A stretch of 13,764 bases of DNA, from contig JANNAT010000133.1 in the NCBI GenBank assembly GCA_031384605.1, positions 1 to 13,764 of the forward strand, read 5' to 3'. This document shows positions 5,727-13,323 of the stretch, one piece after another. The position numbers were made by a program, and so were the translations under genes. This DNA is from JANNAT01 sp031384605. GTDB lineage: Bacteria; Pseudomonadota; Alphaproteobacteria; Rhodobacterales; Rhodobacteraceae. The notes beneath the pieces are model-generated. The model worked only from the letters and a program-made list of their open reading frames with translations, did not search any database and had not been told where the DNA came from. Numbering within the stretch: position 1 is the first letter of the stretch; every line of letters starts with the position of its first letter.

Positions 5727-8339
5727 CTAATGCACCACCGCCTGCACTGGGCGATCCCTGCGTGACGCGCTTACGCGGTCGCCGATGATCAGCCCGTCCA
5801 CCCCCGCCGACACTTTCACCACGCCGCCATCCAAAACATCGCCCGATAAGATCATCTCGGCCAGTGGATCCTGCAGATGCCGCTGCAAAACCCGCTTCAG
5901 GGGACGCGCGCCGAACACCGGGTCATAGCCTTCGTCCCCCAGCCAAGTCCTTGCCTGTGGATCAAGATCAAGGGTGATCTTGCGTGCCAGCAGCCGCTTT
6001 TCCAACCGATGCAACTGAATGTCCACAATCGCCCCCATATCCGCGCGGTTCAGCCGATCAAAGATAATCTGCTCGTCCAGACGGTTCAGAAATTCGGGGC
6101 GGAAATGCTGGCGCACCGCCTCTTCAACCTGCCGCCGTGCGCCTGCAATATCCGCGCCTTCGGGCAATTCCGACAACGCCCGCGCACCCAGATTGCTGGT
6201 CAGGATGATCAGCGTCTGCTTGAAATCCACCGTGCGGCCCTGACCGTCGGTCAGAATGCCATCATCCAACACCTGCAACAGCACGTTGAACACATCGGGA
6301 TGCGCCTTTTCCACCTCATCAAACAGCACCACCTGATAGGGACGGCGACGCACCGCTTCGGTCAACACGCCGCCCTCATCATAGCCCACGTATCCGGGCG
6401 GCGCGCCGATCAGGCGGGCAACCGAATGTTTTTCCATGAATTCCGACATATCTATCCGCACCATGGCGCTGTCATCGTCAAACAGATATTCCGCCACGGC
6501 CTTGGTCAACTCAGTCTTACCCACTCCGGTTGGCCCCAGAAACAGGAACGACCCCAAAGGCCGGCCTTCGTCGTTCAACCCCGCCCGCGCCCGGCGCACG
6601 GCGTTTGATACCGCCACCACGGCAGCACGTTGGCCGATGACACGCTTGCCCAACTCGTCCTCCATGCGCAAAAGCTTTTCACGCTCTCCCTCCAGCATCC
6701 GCGCCACCGGAATGCCGGTCCAGCGTTCGACCACTTCGGCGATCTGTTCGGGCCGCACCGCCTCGGATACAAGTGCGTCGCCTTCGCGCGCCTCGGCCAG
6801 GGTCAACCGTTTTTCCAACCCCGGAATGATGCCATACGACAATTCCCCCGCCCGGCCCAGATTGCCGTCACGCTTGGCCACCTCTAACTCTGCCCGTCCG
6901 CGTTCCAGCTGTTCTTTGATGTCGCGCGCCACTTCCAGCTTGTCACGTTCGCCCTGCCACTGCGCCGTCATCGCATCGGACTTCTCCAACAGATTGGCCA
7001 GCTCTTTTTCCAAACGCTCTAACCGGTCTTTGCTGGCAACATCATCTTCCTTCTTCAACGCCTCGGCCTCGATCTGCAATTGCAGGATCTGGCGGTCCAG
7101 CTGATCCAGTTCTTCGGGCTTGCTGTCCACTTCCATCCGCAACCGGCTGGCAGCCTCGTCCATCAGATCAATCGCTTTGTCCGGCAAAAACCGGTCGGTG
7201 ATATAGCGGTGCGACAGTGTTGCCGCCGCCACAAGCGCCGAATCCGTTATCCGCACGCCGTGGTGCAGTTCATACTTTTCCTTAATGCCGCGAAGGATCG
7301 AAATGGTATCTTCAACGCTGGGTTCCGACACCATCACCGGCTGAAACCGCCGCGCCAAAGCCGCGTCTTTTTCGACATATTTGCGGTATTCGGCCAGCGT
7401 CGTCGCCCCCACGCAGTGGAGTTCACCTCGCGCAAGCGCAGGTTTGATCAGATTGGCCGCGTCCATCGCCCCATCCGATTTGCCCGCACCAACCAACGTG
7501 TGCATCTCATCAATGAACACAATGATATTGCCCTCGGCGGCGATCACCTCATTCAGAACCGCTTTCAGACGTTCCTCAAATTCACCGCGATACTTGGCCC
7601 CCGCAATCAACGCCCCCATATCCAGCGCCATCAGCTTTTTACCGCGCAAAGATTCCGGCACATCGCCATTCACGATGCGCAGCGCCAACCCTTCGGCAAT
7701 CGCGGTTTTGCCCACGCCCGGCTCACCTATCAACACCGGATTGTTCTTGGTGCGGCGTGAAAGCACCTGCATCGCGCGGCGAATTTCTTCATCGCGGCCG
7801 ATGATCGGATCAATCTTGCCTTCCGCCGCCGCCTCGGTCAGATCGCGCGCGTATTTCTTCAGCGCGTCATAGCTTTCCTCGGCCGACGCACTATCCGCCG
7901 TGCGCCCTTTGCGAATATCATTGATCGCCTCATTCAGCTTTTGCGGCGTCACCGCCCCGGCCACCAGCGCATCCTTGGCGCGGCCCGTCACCATGCACAG
8001 CGCCATCAAAACCCGTTCCACCGGCACGAAACTGTCGCCGGCCTTTTTCGCCAGCTTTTCCGCCTCATCCAATACTTTAACCAAGGCAGGATCCATAAAC
8101 GGCTGTGCGTCACCCGACACTTTGGGGATCTTCCCCATCGCCAGCTTCAACGCGTCCACCACCAGCGCCGGGCTACCCCCCGATTTGCGGATCAAATTCG
8201 ACGCAAGGCCCTGATCATCGTCCATCAGCGCCTGCAACAAATGTTCGGGCGCCAACCTCTGATGGCTTTCCCGCATCGCAATCGTCTGCGCGGCCTGCAC
8301 AAACCCGCGCGACCGCTCGGTGAATTTTTCTAAATTCAT
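5727..8339 (-). CDS. clpB: ClpB, ATP-dependent protein disaggregase
   Basis: An 870-residue Hsp100 chaperone that pulls proteins out of aggregates together with DnaK. All domains are present: N-terminal repeat domain (1-145, MNLEKFTERSRGFVQ start typical of alphaproteobacteria); first AAA+ module with Walker A GEPGVGKT (205-212) and Walker B IIVFIDE (272-278); coiled-coil middle domain (about 400-520); second AAA+ module with Walker A GPTGVGKT (602-609), Walker B VVLFDE (670-675) and sensor-2 GARPLKR (810-816). There is no ClpP-binding loop evidence, in keeping with ClpB. The ATG at 8339 has AAGGAG (8348-8353) 8 bases upstream; the frame is open to 8411 but the added residues are not family-like. 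No internal start candidate was seen near residue 145-160, where E. coli makes its short form. Confidence 0.98.
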   Translation of the reverse strand: MNLEKFTERSRGFVQAAQTIAMRESHQRLAPEHLLQALMDDDQGLASNLIRKSGGSPALVVDALKLAMGKIPKVSGDAQPFMDPALVKVLDEAEKLAKKAGDSFVPVERVLMALCMVTGRAKDALVAGAVTPQKLNEAINDIRKGRTADSASAEESYDALKKYARDLTEAAAEGKIDPIIGRDEEIRRAMQVLSRRTKNNPVLIGEPGVGKTAIAEGLALRIVNGDVPESLRGKKLMALDMGALIAGAKYRGEFEERLKAVLNEVIAAEGNIIVFIDEMHTLVGAGKSDGAMDAANLIKPALARGELHCVGATTLAEYRKYVEKDAALARRFQPVMVSEPSVEDTISILRGIKEKYELHHGVRITDSALVAAATLSHRYITDRFLPDKAIDLMDEAASRLRMEVDSKPEELDQLDRQILQLQIEAEALKKEDDVASKDRLERLEKELANLLEKSDAMTAQWQGERDKLEVARDIKEQLERGRAELEVAKRDGNLGRAGELSYGIIPGLEKRLTLAEAREGDALVSEAVRPEQIAEVVERWTGIPVARMLEGEREKLLRMEDELGKRVIGQRAAVVAVSNAVRRARAGLNDEGRPLGSFLFLGPTGVGKTELTKAVAEYLFDDDSAMVRIDMSEFMEKHSVARLIGAPPGYVGYDEGGVLTEAVRRRPYQVVLFDEVEKAHPDVFNVLLQVLDDGILTDGQGRTVDFKQTLIILTSNLGARALSELPEGADIAGARRQVEEAVRQHFRPEFLNRLDEQIIFDRLNRADMGAIVDIQLHRLEKRLLARKITLDLDPQARTWLGDEGYDPVFGARPLKRVLQRHLQDPLAEMILSGDVLDGGVVKVSAGVDGLIIGDRVSASRRDRPVQAVVH

Positions 8340-8406
8340 CGGTCTCTCTCCTTCAACAGCACCCCATCGCCTGCCCATTGTGGCACAGGTAATCAGCCCG
8401 ATCCTT

Positions 8407-8436
8407 GACATGGGTCAGCCGCGATCTGTTTGCAAG
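8407..8436 (-). promoter_or_regulatory. Candidate RpoH (sigma-32) heat-shock promoter of clpB
   Basis: On the minus strand CTTGCAA (8430-8436), a 15-base spacer and CCCATGTC (8407-8414) match the sigma-32 pattern CTTGAAA / CCCATnT closely. Transcription would start near 8400, about 60 bases before the clpB ATG. clpB is a classical RpoH target, which strengthens the match. The site was found by eye. Confidence 0.55.
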
Positions 8437-8463
8437 ATCGTCAAAGAAACCGCTAGCACCGCA

Positions 8464-9273
8464 TCACCCCTTGGCGGAAATCACAAACCCCGTTACCTGA
8501 CCCGCAATTGGGCCCTGACCAAAGTCGCGGGCCAGGGCTTGCGCCACCATTTGCGTCACGTCCGCCAAACGCCCCGGCCCGCGGGCCAGGATTTCCCCGC
8601 GTAACGGCGTGCCCTGACAATAGGCCATTGCCGCGTCCATCGCAGACCCGGCCTGCGAGATCATTGCAACCGTTTCAATCATGATTTCGGTAAACCCCGC
8701 TGCCCGCAGATCAGCCTCGATACGCGCAAGATCAAAATACCCATGCGGCGTGCGCGCCATGAAAACCGGCGGATCATTGGGGAATATCCGGGTCAGTTCC
8801 GCCGATGCCACGCGGACAAAATCGTTCTGCGCGGCACTGTCCCAAACGTTGAACAAAAACGTGCCCCCATGTTTCAGGACACGACGCGCTTCGCGGTAGG
8901 CCTGCACGCGGTCGGGAAAGAACATCACGCCAAATTGGCACAGCACCGCATCGAATCGTGCTGCGTCAAACGGTAACGCCATGGCATCCGCCTGCGCCCA
9001 AGTGATCCGATTGTCGGAAATACTGGCTTGCGCGCGCGCCAGCATATCGGGGTTCAGATCGCTGGACACAATCCGCGCGGTCGGGGTAAGCCGCGCCACA
9101 ATCTCGCGCGTCACCGCCCCGGTGCCTGCCGCCGTTTCCAACACCGTTTCAGGCTGCAAAACCGCCAATCTGCTGGCGATGTCCACGGCGTAGGGCGCAA
9201 ACAACATCGGCACCATCAACGCATCGTAAAGTTCCGGAATTGAACCGGTAAATAGACTGTCGGGCGTAACCAT
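8464..9273 (-). CDS. Class I SAM-dependent methyltransferase (UbiE/Methyltransf_11 type), substrate unknown
   Basis: A 269-residue soluble protein with the Rossmann-fold methyltransferase motifs: motif I VLETAAGTGAV (44-54) for S-adenosylmethionine, an acidic residue after strand 2 (Asp72 in SSDLNPDML), ADAMALPF (95-102) and the post-motif segment FDAVLCQFGVMFF (107-119), followed by EARRVLKHGGTFLFNVWD (128-145). The C-terminal half is not informative. Substrate cannot be told; quinone, small-molecule or other targets are all possible. The start is the first ATG with the family-like N-terminus; only a weak GGGG precedes it. It is 124 bases upstream of clpB on the same strand and 71 bases downstream of the TolB-like gene, so co-transcription with the latter is possible. 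Confidence 0.85.
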   Translation of the reverse strand: MVTPDSLFTGSIPELYDALMVPMLFAPYAVDIASRLAVLQPETVLETAAGTGAVTREIVARLTPTARIVSSDLNPDMLARAQASISDNRITWAQADAMALPFDAARFDAVLCQFGVMFFPDRVQAYREARRVLKHGGTFLFNVWDSAAQNDFVRVASAELTRIFPNDPPVFMARTPHGYFDLARIEADLRAAGFTEIMIETVAMISQAGSAMDAAMAYCQGTPLRGEILARGPGRLADVTQMVAQALARDFGQGPIAGQVTGFVISAKG

Positions 9274-9344
9274 GTGTGACCCCGCTGAATAAAATCAATT
9301 CCGAAGTATCGCACAGTCCGACAGATTCCCCTAACAATGGCTGC

Positions 9345-10181
9345 CTAATTCTCCGCCGCACCATAGCGCACAAAAGCAAAGGCCGATCCATCGGGTGCCC
9401 AGCACGGCACATTGATGCTGCCCTGCCCGCCCGTCATTTCGATCACCCTTCGGCAGTTGCTGCCATCGGGGTCCATCAGGCACAACGCCACGGGCAGATC
9501 GGCCGGATGGCCCAATGTGCCCGGCGGATAAGCCAGATATAAAATATGCGCGCCGTCAGGGCTGGGATGCGGAAACCAGTTCACGTGACTATCGGCAAAC
9601 ACCTTGCGCTGATCACTGCCATCCGCGTTCATCACCCAAATCTGGGCATGGCCACTTCGGTCACAGTTATAGTAAATCAGCGCGCCATCGGGCGAGTAAT
9701 CCGGCCCGTCGCAATGCCCCTCGCCGCGGGTCAACCGCAACTCTGCGCCACCCGCAACCCCAATCGTATAAACATCAATCACGCGTGATCCACCCCGCGC
9801 CGCCACATAAGCCAACCGCGCGCCATCGGGCGACCAGCCGTGCCACCAACTTGGCGCATCAGGCGTCACAAGCCGCAAATCACCGCCCGCAGCGGATATC
9901 GTATAAATCTGCGACCCGCGCCCCCCATGGTGACACGACACAACGATGGTTTTGCCATCCGGGCTGATGCCATGATCGTTGTTGCACTTGATCGCGGCAC
10001 CAGTATCCACCGGCACCATCGCAGGCGCAGCCAATGGCACCCGAAACAGCCGCCCACCCCCATTGATCAACAAGCTTGCACCGTCGGGGTGCCAATTCGG
10101 GGCCTCGATCACGTCATCGGATTGCAAAACCACCAAGGCAGTTCCGCTTGCAATTGTGTATATTTCCAATGAGCTGCGCAC
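9345..10181 (-). CDS. TolB-like beta-propeller protein with PD40 repeats, no export signal
   Basis: A 278-residue protein made of TolB/PD40 blades. The HPDG/SPDG/APDG turn recurs at residues 31, 73, 117, 163, 207 and 262, about 44 apart, giving a six-bladed propeller (QIYTISAAGG, QIWVMNADGS and LCLMDPDGS are typical blade strands). True TolB is longer, has a Sec signal and an N-terminal domain and sits in the tol-pal cluster; this protein lacks all of these and probably stays in the cytoplasm. It is therefore not called tolB. The start is GTG at 10181, 4 bases after the stop of the preceding gene, so the two are almost certainly in one operon. A TTG four codons later is an alternative. Confidence 0.85.
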   Translation of the reverse strand: MRSSLEIYTIASGTALVVLQSDDVIEAPNWHPDGASLLINGGGRLFRVPLAAPAMVPVDTGAAIKCNNDHGISPDGKTIVVSCHHGGRGSQIYTISAAGGDLRLVTPDAPSWWHGWSPDGARLAYVAARGGSRVIDVYTIGVAGGAELRLTRGEGHCDGPDYSPDGALIYYNCDRSGHAQIWVMNADGSDQRKVFADSHVNWFPHPSPDGAHILYLAYPPGTLGHPADLPVALCLMDPDGSNCRRVIEMTGGQGSINVPCWAPDGSAFAFVRYGAAEN

Positions 10182-10185
10182 GGCT

Positions 10186-10956
10186 TTATTCCCGCGCCTT
10201 CGGCTTTAACAACACGGCGGGCCGCATCGCCTCAGCCGCTTTGAACAACCCGAACGTCTGATTGACGTAATTCACCACGCCGCCGATCTGCTCCATATAC
10301 TTGGCCAGTTCCGGCGTGCGTTCAGCCTCAACCATCTGCACCGGGCGATCCGGGCCTTCGGCCTCAAACTGGCAATAAAACAGCGGCTCGCCCCGGCGCA
10401 GGATGATGTCCTTTTCCGGCTCATGCCATTCAAACGCCCACATCAACGGGCGCGGCCAGACGTTCAGCGGAAAGCGCCCGCCAAAGATGGTGCCGGGCAG
10501 CGGATCGGCGCGGTAATGCGCGAAGGTGCCCAATTGGGTCAGATAAACCAACTCATCGGCGATGAAACAATAGGGCAGCACCATCTGCACGGTCGGGCGA
10601 TCGGGGTATCGCCATTCGGCCTCTGATACCAAAGTCATCACTTCGCCCAGCTTATTGCCGCGAATGGATGATCCAACCCCGGCCCGGTTCACCAGATGCG
10701 CCTTGCCCTTATCATCGCGGCCAAAGCCCAACTGAATATCAAACGGGCATTTGATCACGAAATAGCGGCTTTCCATCTGGATCACCGCCGGGCAGCGGCT
10801 GGCCGATTTCGCATGCGCCTTGTTGGTCTGGCGAAACATCAACCGTTCGGGCGCGTCATACAGGATCGCACCCTTGTCGGATGTCAAAAACCACCCCACG
10901 CTGACCGGGCCTGCCTTTGGCCCCTCGGGGCGATCAAACGTGACATTGATTTCCAT
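10186..10956 (-). CDS. Conserved-looking protein of unknown function, coupled to the TolB-like gene
   Basis: I do not recognise this 256-residue protein with confidence. It has no signal peptide and no membrane helix. It is rich in aromatic residues and prolines, with notable segments FVIKCPFDIQLGFGRD (66-81), WRYPDRPTVQMVLPYCFIADE (115-135), FPLNVWPRPLMWAFEWHEPE (162-181), RRGEPLFYCQFE (187-198) and a C-terminal helical part (TPELAKYMEQIGGVVNYVNQTF, 214-235). The tryptophan-proline and GEPLFY pattern faintly recalls DUF6065-type proteins, but only from memory. Coding is supported by base composition, length and the tight 4-base link to the TolB-like gene. The frame is open to 11061, but the ATG at 10956 is preferred because the upstream residues are low in family-like character and AAGGG lies shortly before it. 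Confidence 0.75.
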   Translation of the reverse strand: MEINVTFDRPEGPKAGPVSVGWFLTSDKGAILYDAPERLMFRQTNKAHAKSASRCPAVIQMESRYFVIKCPFDIQLGFGRDDKGKAHLVNRAGVGSSIRGNKLGEVMTLVSEAEWRYPDRPTVQMVLPYCFIADELVYLTQLGTFAHYRADPLPGTIFGGRFPLNVWPRPLMWAFEWHEPEKDIILRRGEPLFYCQFEAEGPDRPVQMVEAERTPELAKYMEQIGGVVNYVNQTFGLFKAAEAMRPAVLLKPKARE

Positions 10957-11035
10957 AGCCTGCCCTTGTGCGTTTTGCGCAGACTCCCCCCAAACCCATG
11001 GCGCTGTCAATCCGCCACGATCAACCGCGCCCGGC

Positions 11036-11064
11036 TTGACAGGCCCGCCCGGCCCCAGCATGAC
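11036..11064 (+). promoter_or_regulatory. Candidate pyrF promoter
   Basis: TTGACA (11036-11041), a perfect -35, is followed by 17 bases and CATGAC (11059-11064), a weak -10 as often seen in GC-rich alphaproteobacteria. The start would fall near 11071, about 20 bases before the pyrF ATG. Confidence 0.4.
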
Positions 11065-11091
11065 GCAGTGACGTTAACCAAAGGTACCGAA

Positions 11092-11802
11092 ATGTCCGAT
11101 GCCCACATGTCCGATGATCGCCTGATAGTCGCCCTTGATGTTCCCAATATCGTGCAGGGTCTTGATCTGACCGCCCGGCTTGGCGACGCGGTCAGCTTTT
11201 ACAAAATCGGGCTTGGAATGCTGACGGGTGGCGGCTTGGCCTTGGCGAATGAGTTAAAGCAAGAACAGGGCAAACGCATCTTTCTGGATATGAAACTGTT
11301 CGATATCGGGGCCACTGTTGAGGCTGCCGTGCGCGGGCTTGCGCAATATGATCTTGATTTTTTAACCGTCCACGGTGATCCCCAAGTTGTGCAGGCCGCT
11401 GCGAATGGTCGCCGCGACAGCAGCCTGAAAATCCTTGCCGTCACCATCCTGACCAGCCTTGATCGCGCCGATCTGGATGCCAACCTGATCAAACCCGGCG
11501 ATATCCACGACATAACGGTCGAACGCGCCGCCCGCGCACTAGAGGCAGGTGCAGATGGCGTAATCGCCAGCCCGCATGAGGCGGCAATGATCCGCGCCCT
11601 GCCCCAAGCCCGCGGCAAACTGATCGTCACCCCCGGCGTGCGCCCGGATGGCGCGGGTCTGGGCGATCAAAAACGCGTGGCAACCCCCCTTCAGGCGATA
11701 CTGGACGGTGCCGACCATATCGTGGTGGGTCGCCCGATTTGGCAATCGTCCGACCCGGCAGCAGCCGCGCGGGCGATCATTGCGACGCTGCCAAAACGGT
11801 AA
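11092..11802 (+). CDS. pyrF: Orotidine 5'-phosphate decarboxylase
   Basis: PyrF makes UMP from orotidine 5'-phosphate, the last step of de novo pyrimidine synthesis, in the cytoplasm. The 236-residue protein shows the family barrel: LIVALDVP (11-18), FYKIGLGML (36-44, Lys38), the catalytic DxKxxD set in FLDMKLFDIG (Asp66, Lys68, Asp71), ILAVTILTS (114-122), VTPGVRP (179-185) and VVGRPIW (211-217, Arg214 of the phosphate site). Length is normal. AAAGG (11080-11084) lies 7 bases before the ATG. A second ATG five codons on (11107) repeats ATGTCCGAT and is a possible alternative start. The frame is open far upstream, but that part is antisense to the neighbouring gene. Confidence 0.97.
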   Translation: MSDAHMSDDRLIVALDVPNIVQGLDLTARLGDAVSFYKIGLGMLTGGGLALANELKQEQGKRIFLDMKLFDIGATVEAAVRGLAQYDLDFLTVHGDPQVVQAAANGRRDSSLKILAVTILTSLDRADLDANLIKPGDIHDITVERAARALEAGADGVIASPHEAAMIRALPQARGKLIVTPGVRPDGAGLGDQKRVATPLQAILDGADHIVVGRPIWQSSDPAAAARAIIATLPKR

Positions 11803-11814
11803 ATTTCTGATATA

Positions 11815-11837
11815 CTGTTGGGATTATGCCCCAACAG
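11815..11837 (+). other. Hairpin between pyrF and the membrane-protein gene
   Basis: CTGTTGGG (11815-11822) and CCCAACAG (11830-11837) form an 8-bp perfect stem with a 7-base loop, 12 bases after the pyrF stop and 10 bases before the next ATG. There is no T-run. Its right arm contains part of the only Shine-Dalgarno-like bases (AGG, 11836-11838) of the next gene, so it could hinder translation; alternatively it marks the pyrF 3' end. Confidence 0.5.
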
Positions 11838-11847
11838 GCATTGCCCA

Positions 11848-12615
11848 ATGATCAACCCCGCAGACAAAGCCGCGTCGCCCCCGGTGCACGAGGCGCAAAA
11901 ACAAGACAACGGCCTCATTCTGTCCTATACCGCGCTGCAGCGGCTGTTGGGCTATCTTGGGCTGGCCCTGCCGATTGGCTTGATGCTTTACGCGGTGATG
12001 TCCAGCACAGGGCTGCAGCCGTCAATATCCGATTTCTACTACACGCCAATGGGCGATGTGCTGGTGGGCACTTTGTGCGCCATGGGCGTATTCCTGCTGT
12101 GCTATCGCGGTTATGCGCCGCTGATCAAGCAGCATATTTCTGACCGGCAAGTGTCATTCATAGCGGGGCTCGCCGCCATTGGCGTGGCGATCTTTCCAGT
12201 GGCCCGCACCAATTATCCTCCACCCTGCACACCCGACGCCTGCCTGTTGTTCGGCGCAACCTGGCACCCCGATGTGTTTCACTATGGCAGTGCTGGGATA
12301 TTCTTTGCCTGCCTTGCGATATTCTGCCTGATCCTGTTCCCGCGCGGCGATCAGGATGCGGCAGGCCGCATAATCTGGGCCACCCCGCGCAACAAGTTCT
12401 ACGCGGTTTGCGGCGGCCTGATCGTGATCTCGATGCTGGCGATGCTGCCCTATGTGCTGGGCAGCCAGCAAACCCGCGACAGGCTGGGAGAGTATGATTA
12501 CCTGTTCTGGTGGGAAACACTTGGGATACTGGCCTTCGCCGCATCGTGGCTGCGCAAAGGCAAAGCCCCCCAAGCAGTAGCCAAAGTGATTAAGACCGTG
12601 ACAGGCACAGGTTAA
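11848..12615 (+). CDS. Six-helix integral membrane protein of unknown function
   Basis: A 255-residue protein with hydrophobic helices near residues 33-53, 69-87, 103-119, 145-165, 184-205 and 219-236. Conserved-looking features are SISDFYYTPMGDVLVG (59-74) at the start of helix 2, FLLCYRGY (82-89), GVAIFPV (112-118), HYGSAG (145-150) and WWETLGILAFAASWL (221-235). The layout recalls uncharacterised DUF998-like membrane proteins, which is a weak assignment. No catalytic motif is visible. It follows pyrF by 45 bases on the same strand and may be read through from it. The ATG at 11848 is chosen because the upstream in-frame TTG at 11818 lies inside a hairpin; the ribosome site is weak. Its stop overlaps the stop of the convergent Nudix gene. 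Confidence 0.8.
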   Translation: MINPADKAASPPVHEAQKQDNGLILSYTALQRLLGYLGLALPIGLMLYAVMSSTGLQPSISDFYYTPMGDVLVGTLCAMGVFLLCYRGYAPLIKQHISDRQVSFIAGLAAIGVAIFPVARTNYPPPCTPDACLLFGATWHPDVFHYGSAGIFFACLAIFCLILFPRGDQDAAGRIIWATPRNKFYAVCGGLIVISMLAMLPYVLGSQQTRDRLGEYDYLFWWETLGILAFAASWLRKGKAPQAVAKVIKTVTGTG

Positions 12616-13052
12616 ACCGGTCCAATCTCGGCCAAAGCCATCCGCACCCGGCGCTGCATTTCCGGTATCGCCAACGGATGATCCATATAGGCGGCAACGG
12701 CCATCATCTCCCACCGCTGCCCTTCATCCCCAAACCGGATCGCGACAATCTCTGCAACCGTAATCCGCCCCGCAAAGAACACCGACTCCCGGCTTGCATC
12801 CATCATCGACGGCCAGACCCGCCGCCAGATCAATCGGCCCGGAGGCAAACGCAGCCCAAATTCTTCTTCAACTTCACGCAGCAAACACGCCTCGGCAGTT
12901 TCCCCGCCTTCCCGCCCACCGCCCGGCAAATCCCACATCCCCCGCCACGGCAATCCCGGTTTATCATCGCGCAGATAAGTCAACACCCGGTCCCCGCAGA
13001 TCAACGCCACTTTGGCCCCGACGAAATCAAACGCGACAGCCTCAGTTGTCAT
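12612..13052 (-). CDS. Nudix hydrolase (MutT-like), substrate unknown
   Basis: A 146-residue protein with a complete Nudix box, GX5EX7REUXEEXGU: Gly45, Glu51, Arg59-Glu60, Glu63-Glu64, Gly66 in GGREGGETAEACLLREVEEEFGL. These residues bind magnesium and cleave nucleoside diphosphate-linked compounds. Preceding MWDLPGG (39-45) is typical. The substrate cannot be told: oxidised nucleotides, dinucleoside polyphosphates or sugar nucleotides are all possible. Its ATG overlaps the end of the NfeD-like gene by 11 bases, so translation is coupled, and its TAA overlaps the stop of the convergent membrane-protein gene. The link to SPFH-NfeD may be only transcriptional. Confidence 0.92.
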   Translation of the reverse strand: MTTEAVAFDFVGAKVALICGDRVLTYLRDDKPGLPWRGMWDLPGGGREGGETAEACLLREVEEEFGLRLPPGRLIWRRVWPSMMDASRESVFFAGRITVAEIVAIRFGDEGQRWEMMAVAAYMDHPLAIPEMQRRVRMALAEIGPV

Positions 13053-13323
13053 TCACATCCTTGTCCCACACCTTAACCTGCCCCTTTTGCACCCCAATCG
13101 TCGCACGCAGCCCCAGCCACGCCGCAACCGACAGCACCGCAAATGCCAACAACATCACCGGCAAAGATCCCCCCAGCACGCCGATGCCCACCAGAATACC
13201 GGTCAACACCGCGCCAATCGCAAAGCCCAGAAAGATAAACCCCGGCACCAGCACCTCAAGCACCCCCAAGGCAAAGCCTGCAACAACCCAAACCCACCAG
13301 CTTGTCATCAGATCAACTGACAT
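13042..13323 (-). CDS. Short NfeD-family membrane protein
   Basis: A 93-residue protein with three hydrophobic helices (about 9-28, 30-48 and 54-72) and a short polar tail. The sequence WWVWVVAGFALGVLEVLVPGFIFLGFAIGA matches the start of NfeD/YbbJ membrane domains. E. coli YbbJ is about 150 residues and ends in an OB-fold domain, which is absent here; this short form is what I expect in Rhodobacteraceae. NfeD proteins work with SPFH proteins in membrane microdomains, and the SPFH gene is immediately upstream: its TAA and this ATG share one base (TAATG). The downstream Nudix gene overlaps by 11 bases. Confidence 0.88.
   Translation of the reverse strand: MSVDLMTSWWVWVVAGFALGVLEVLVPGFIFLGFAIGAVLTGILVGIGVLGGSLPVMLLAFAVLSVAAWLGLRATIGVQKGQVKVWDKDVNDN

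Noticed and set aside
5877..8333. Several long open frames on the plus strand opposite clpB
   Set aside because: They are antisense to a gene with complete ClpB motifs, are rich in Arg/His/Pro as expected of shadows in GC-rich DNA, and have no family signature or ribosome site.
9345..10181. Calling the propeller gene tolB
   Set aside because: It lacks the Sec signal and N-terminal domain of TolB and is not in a tol-pal cluster.
10696..11091. Upstream extension of the pyrF frame
   Set aside because: It would add 132 residues antisense to the neighbouring gene; the PyrF family starts near the ATG at 11092, which has a ribosome site.
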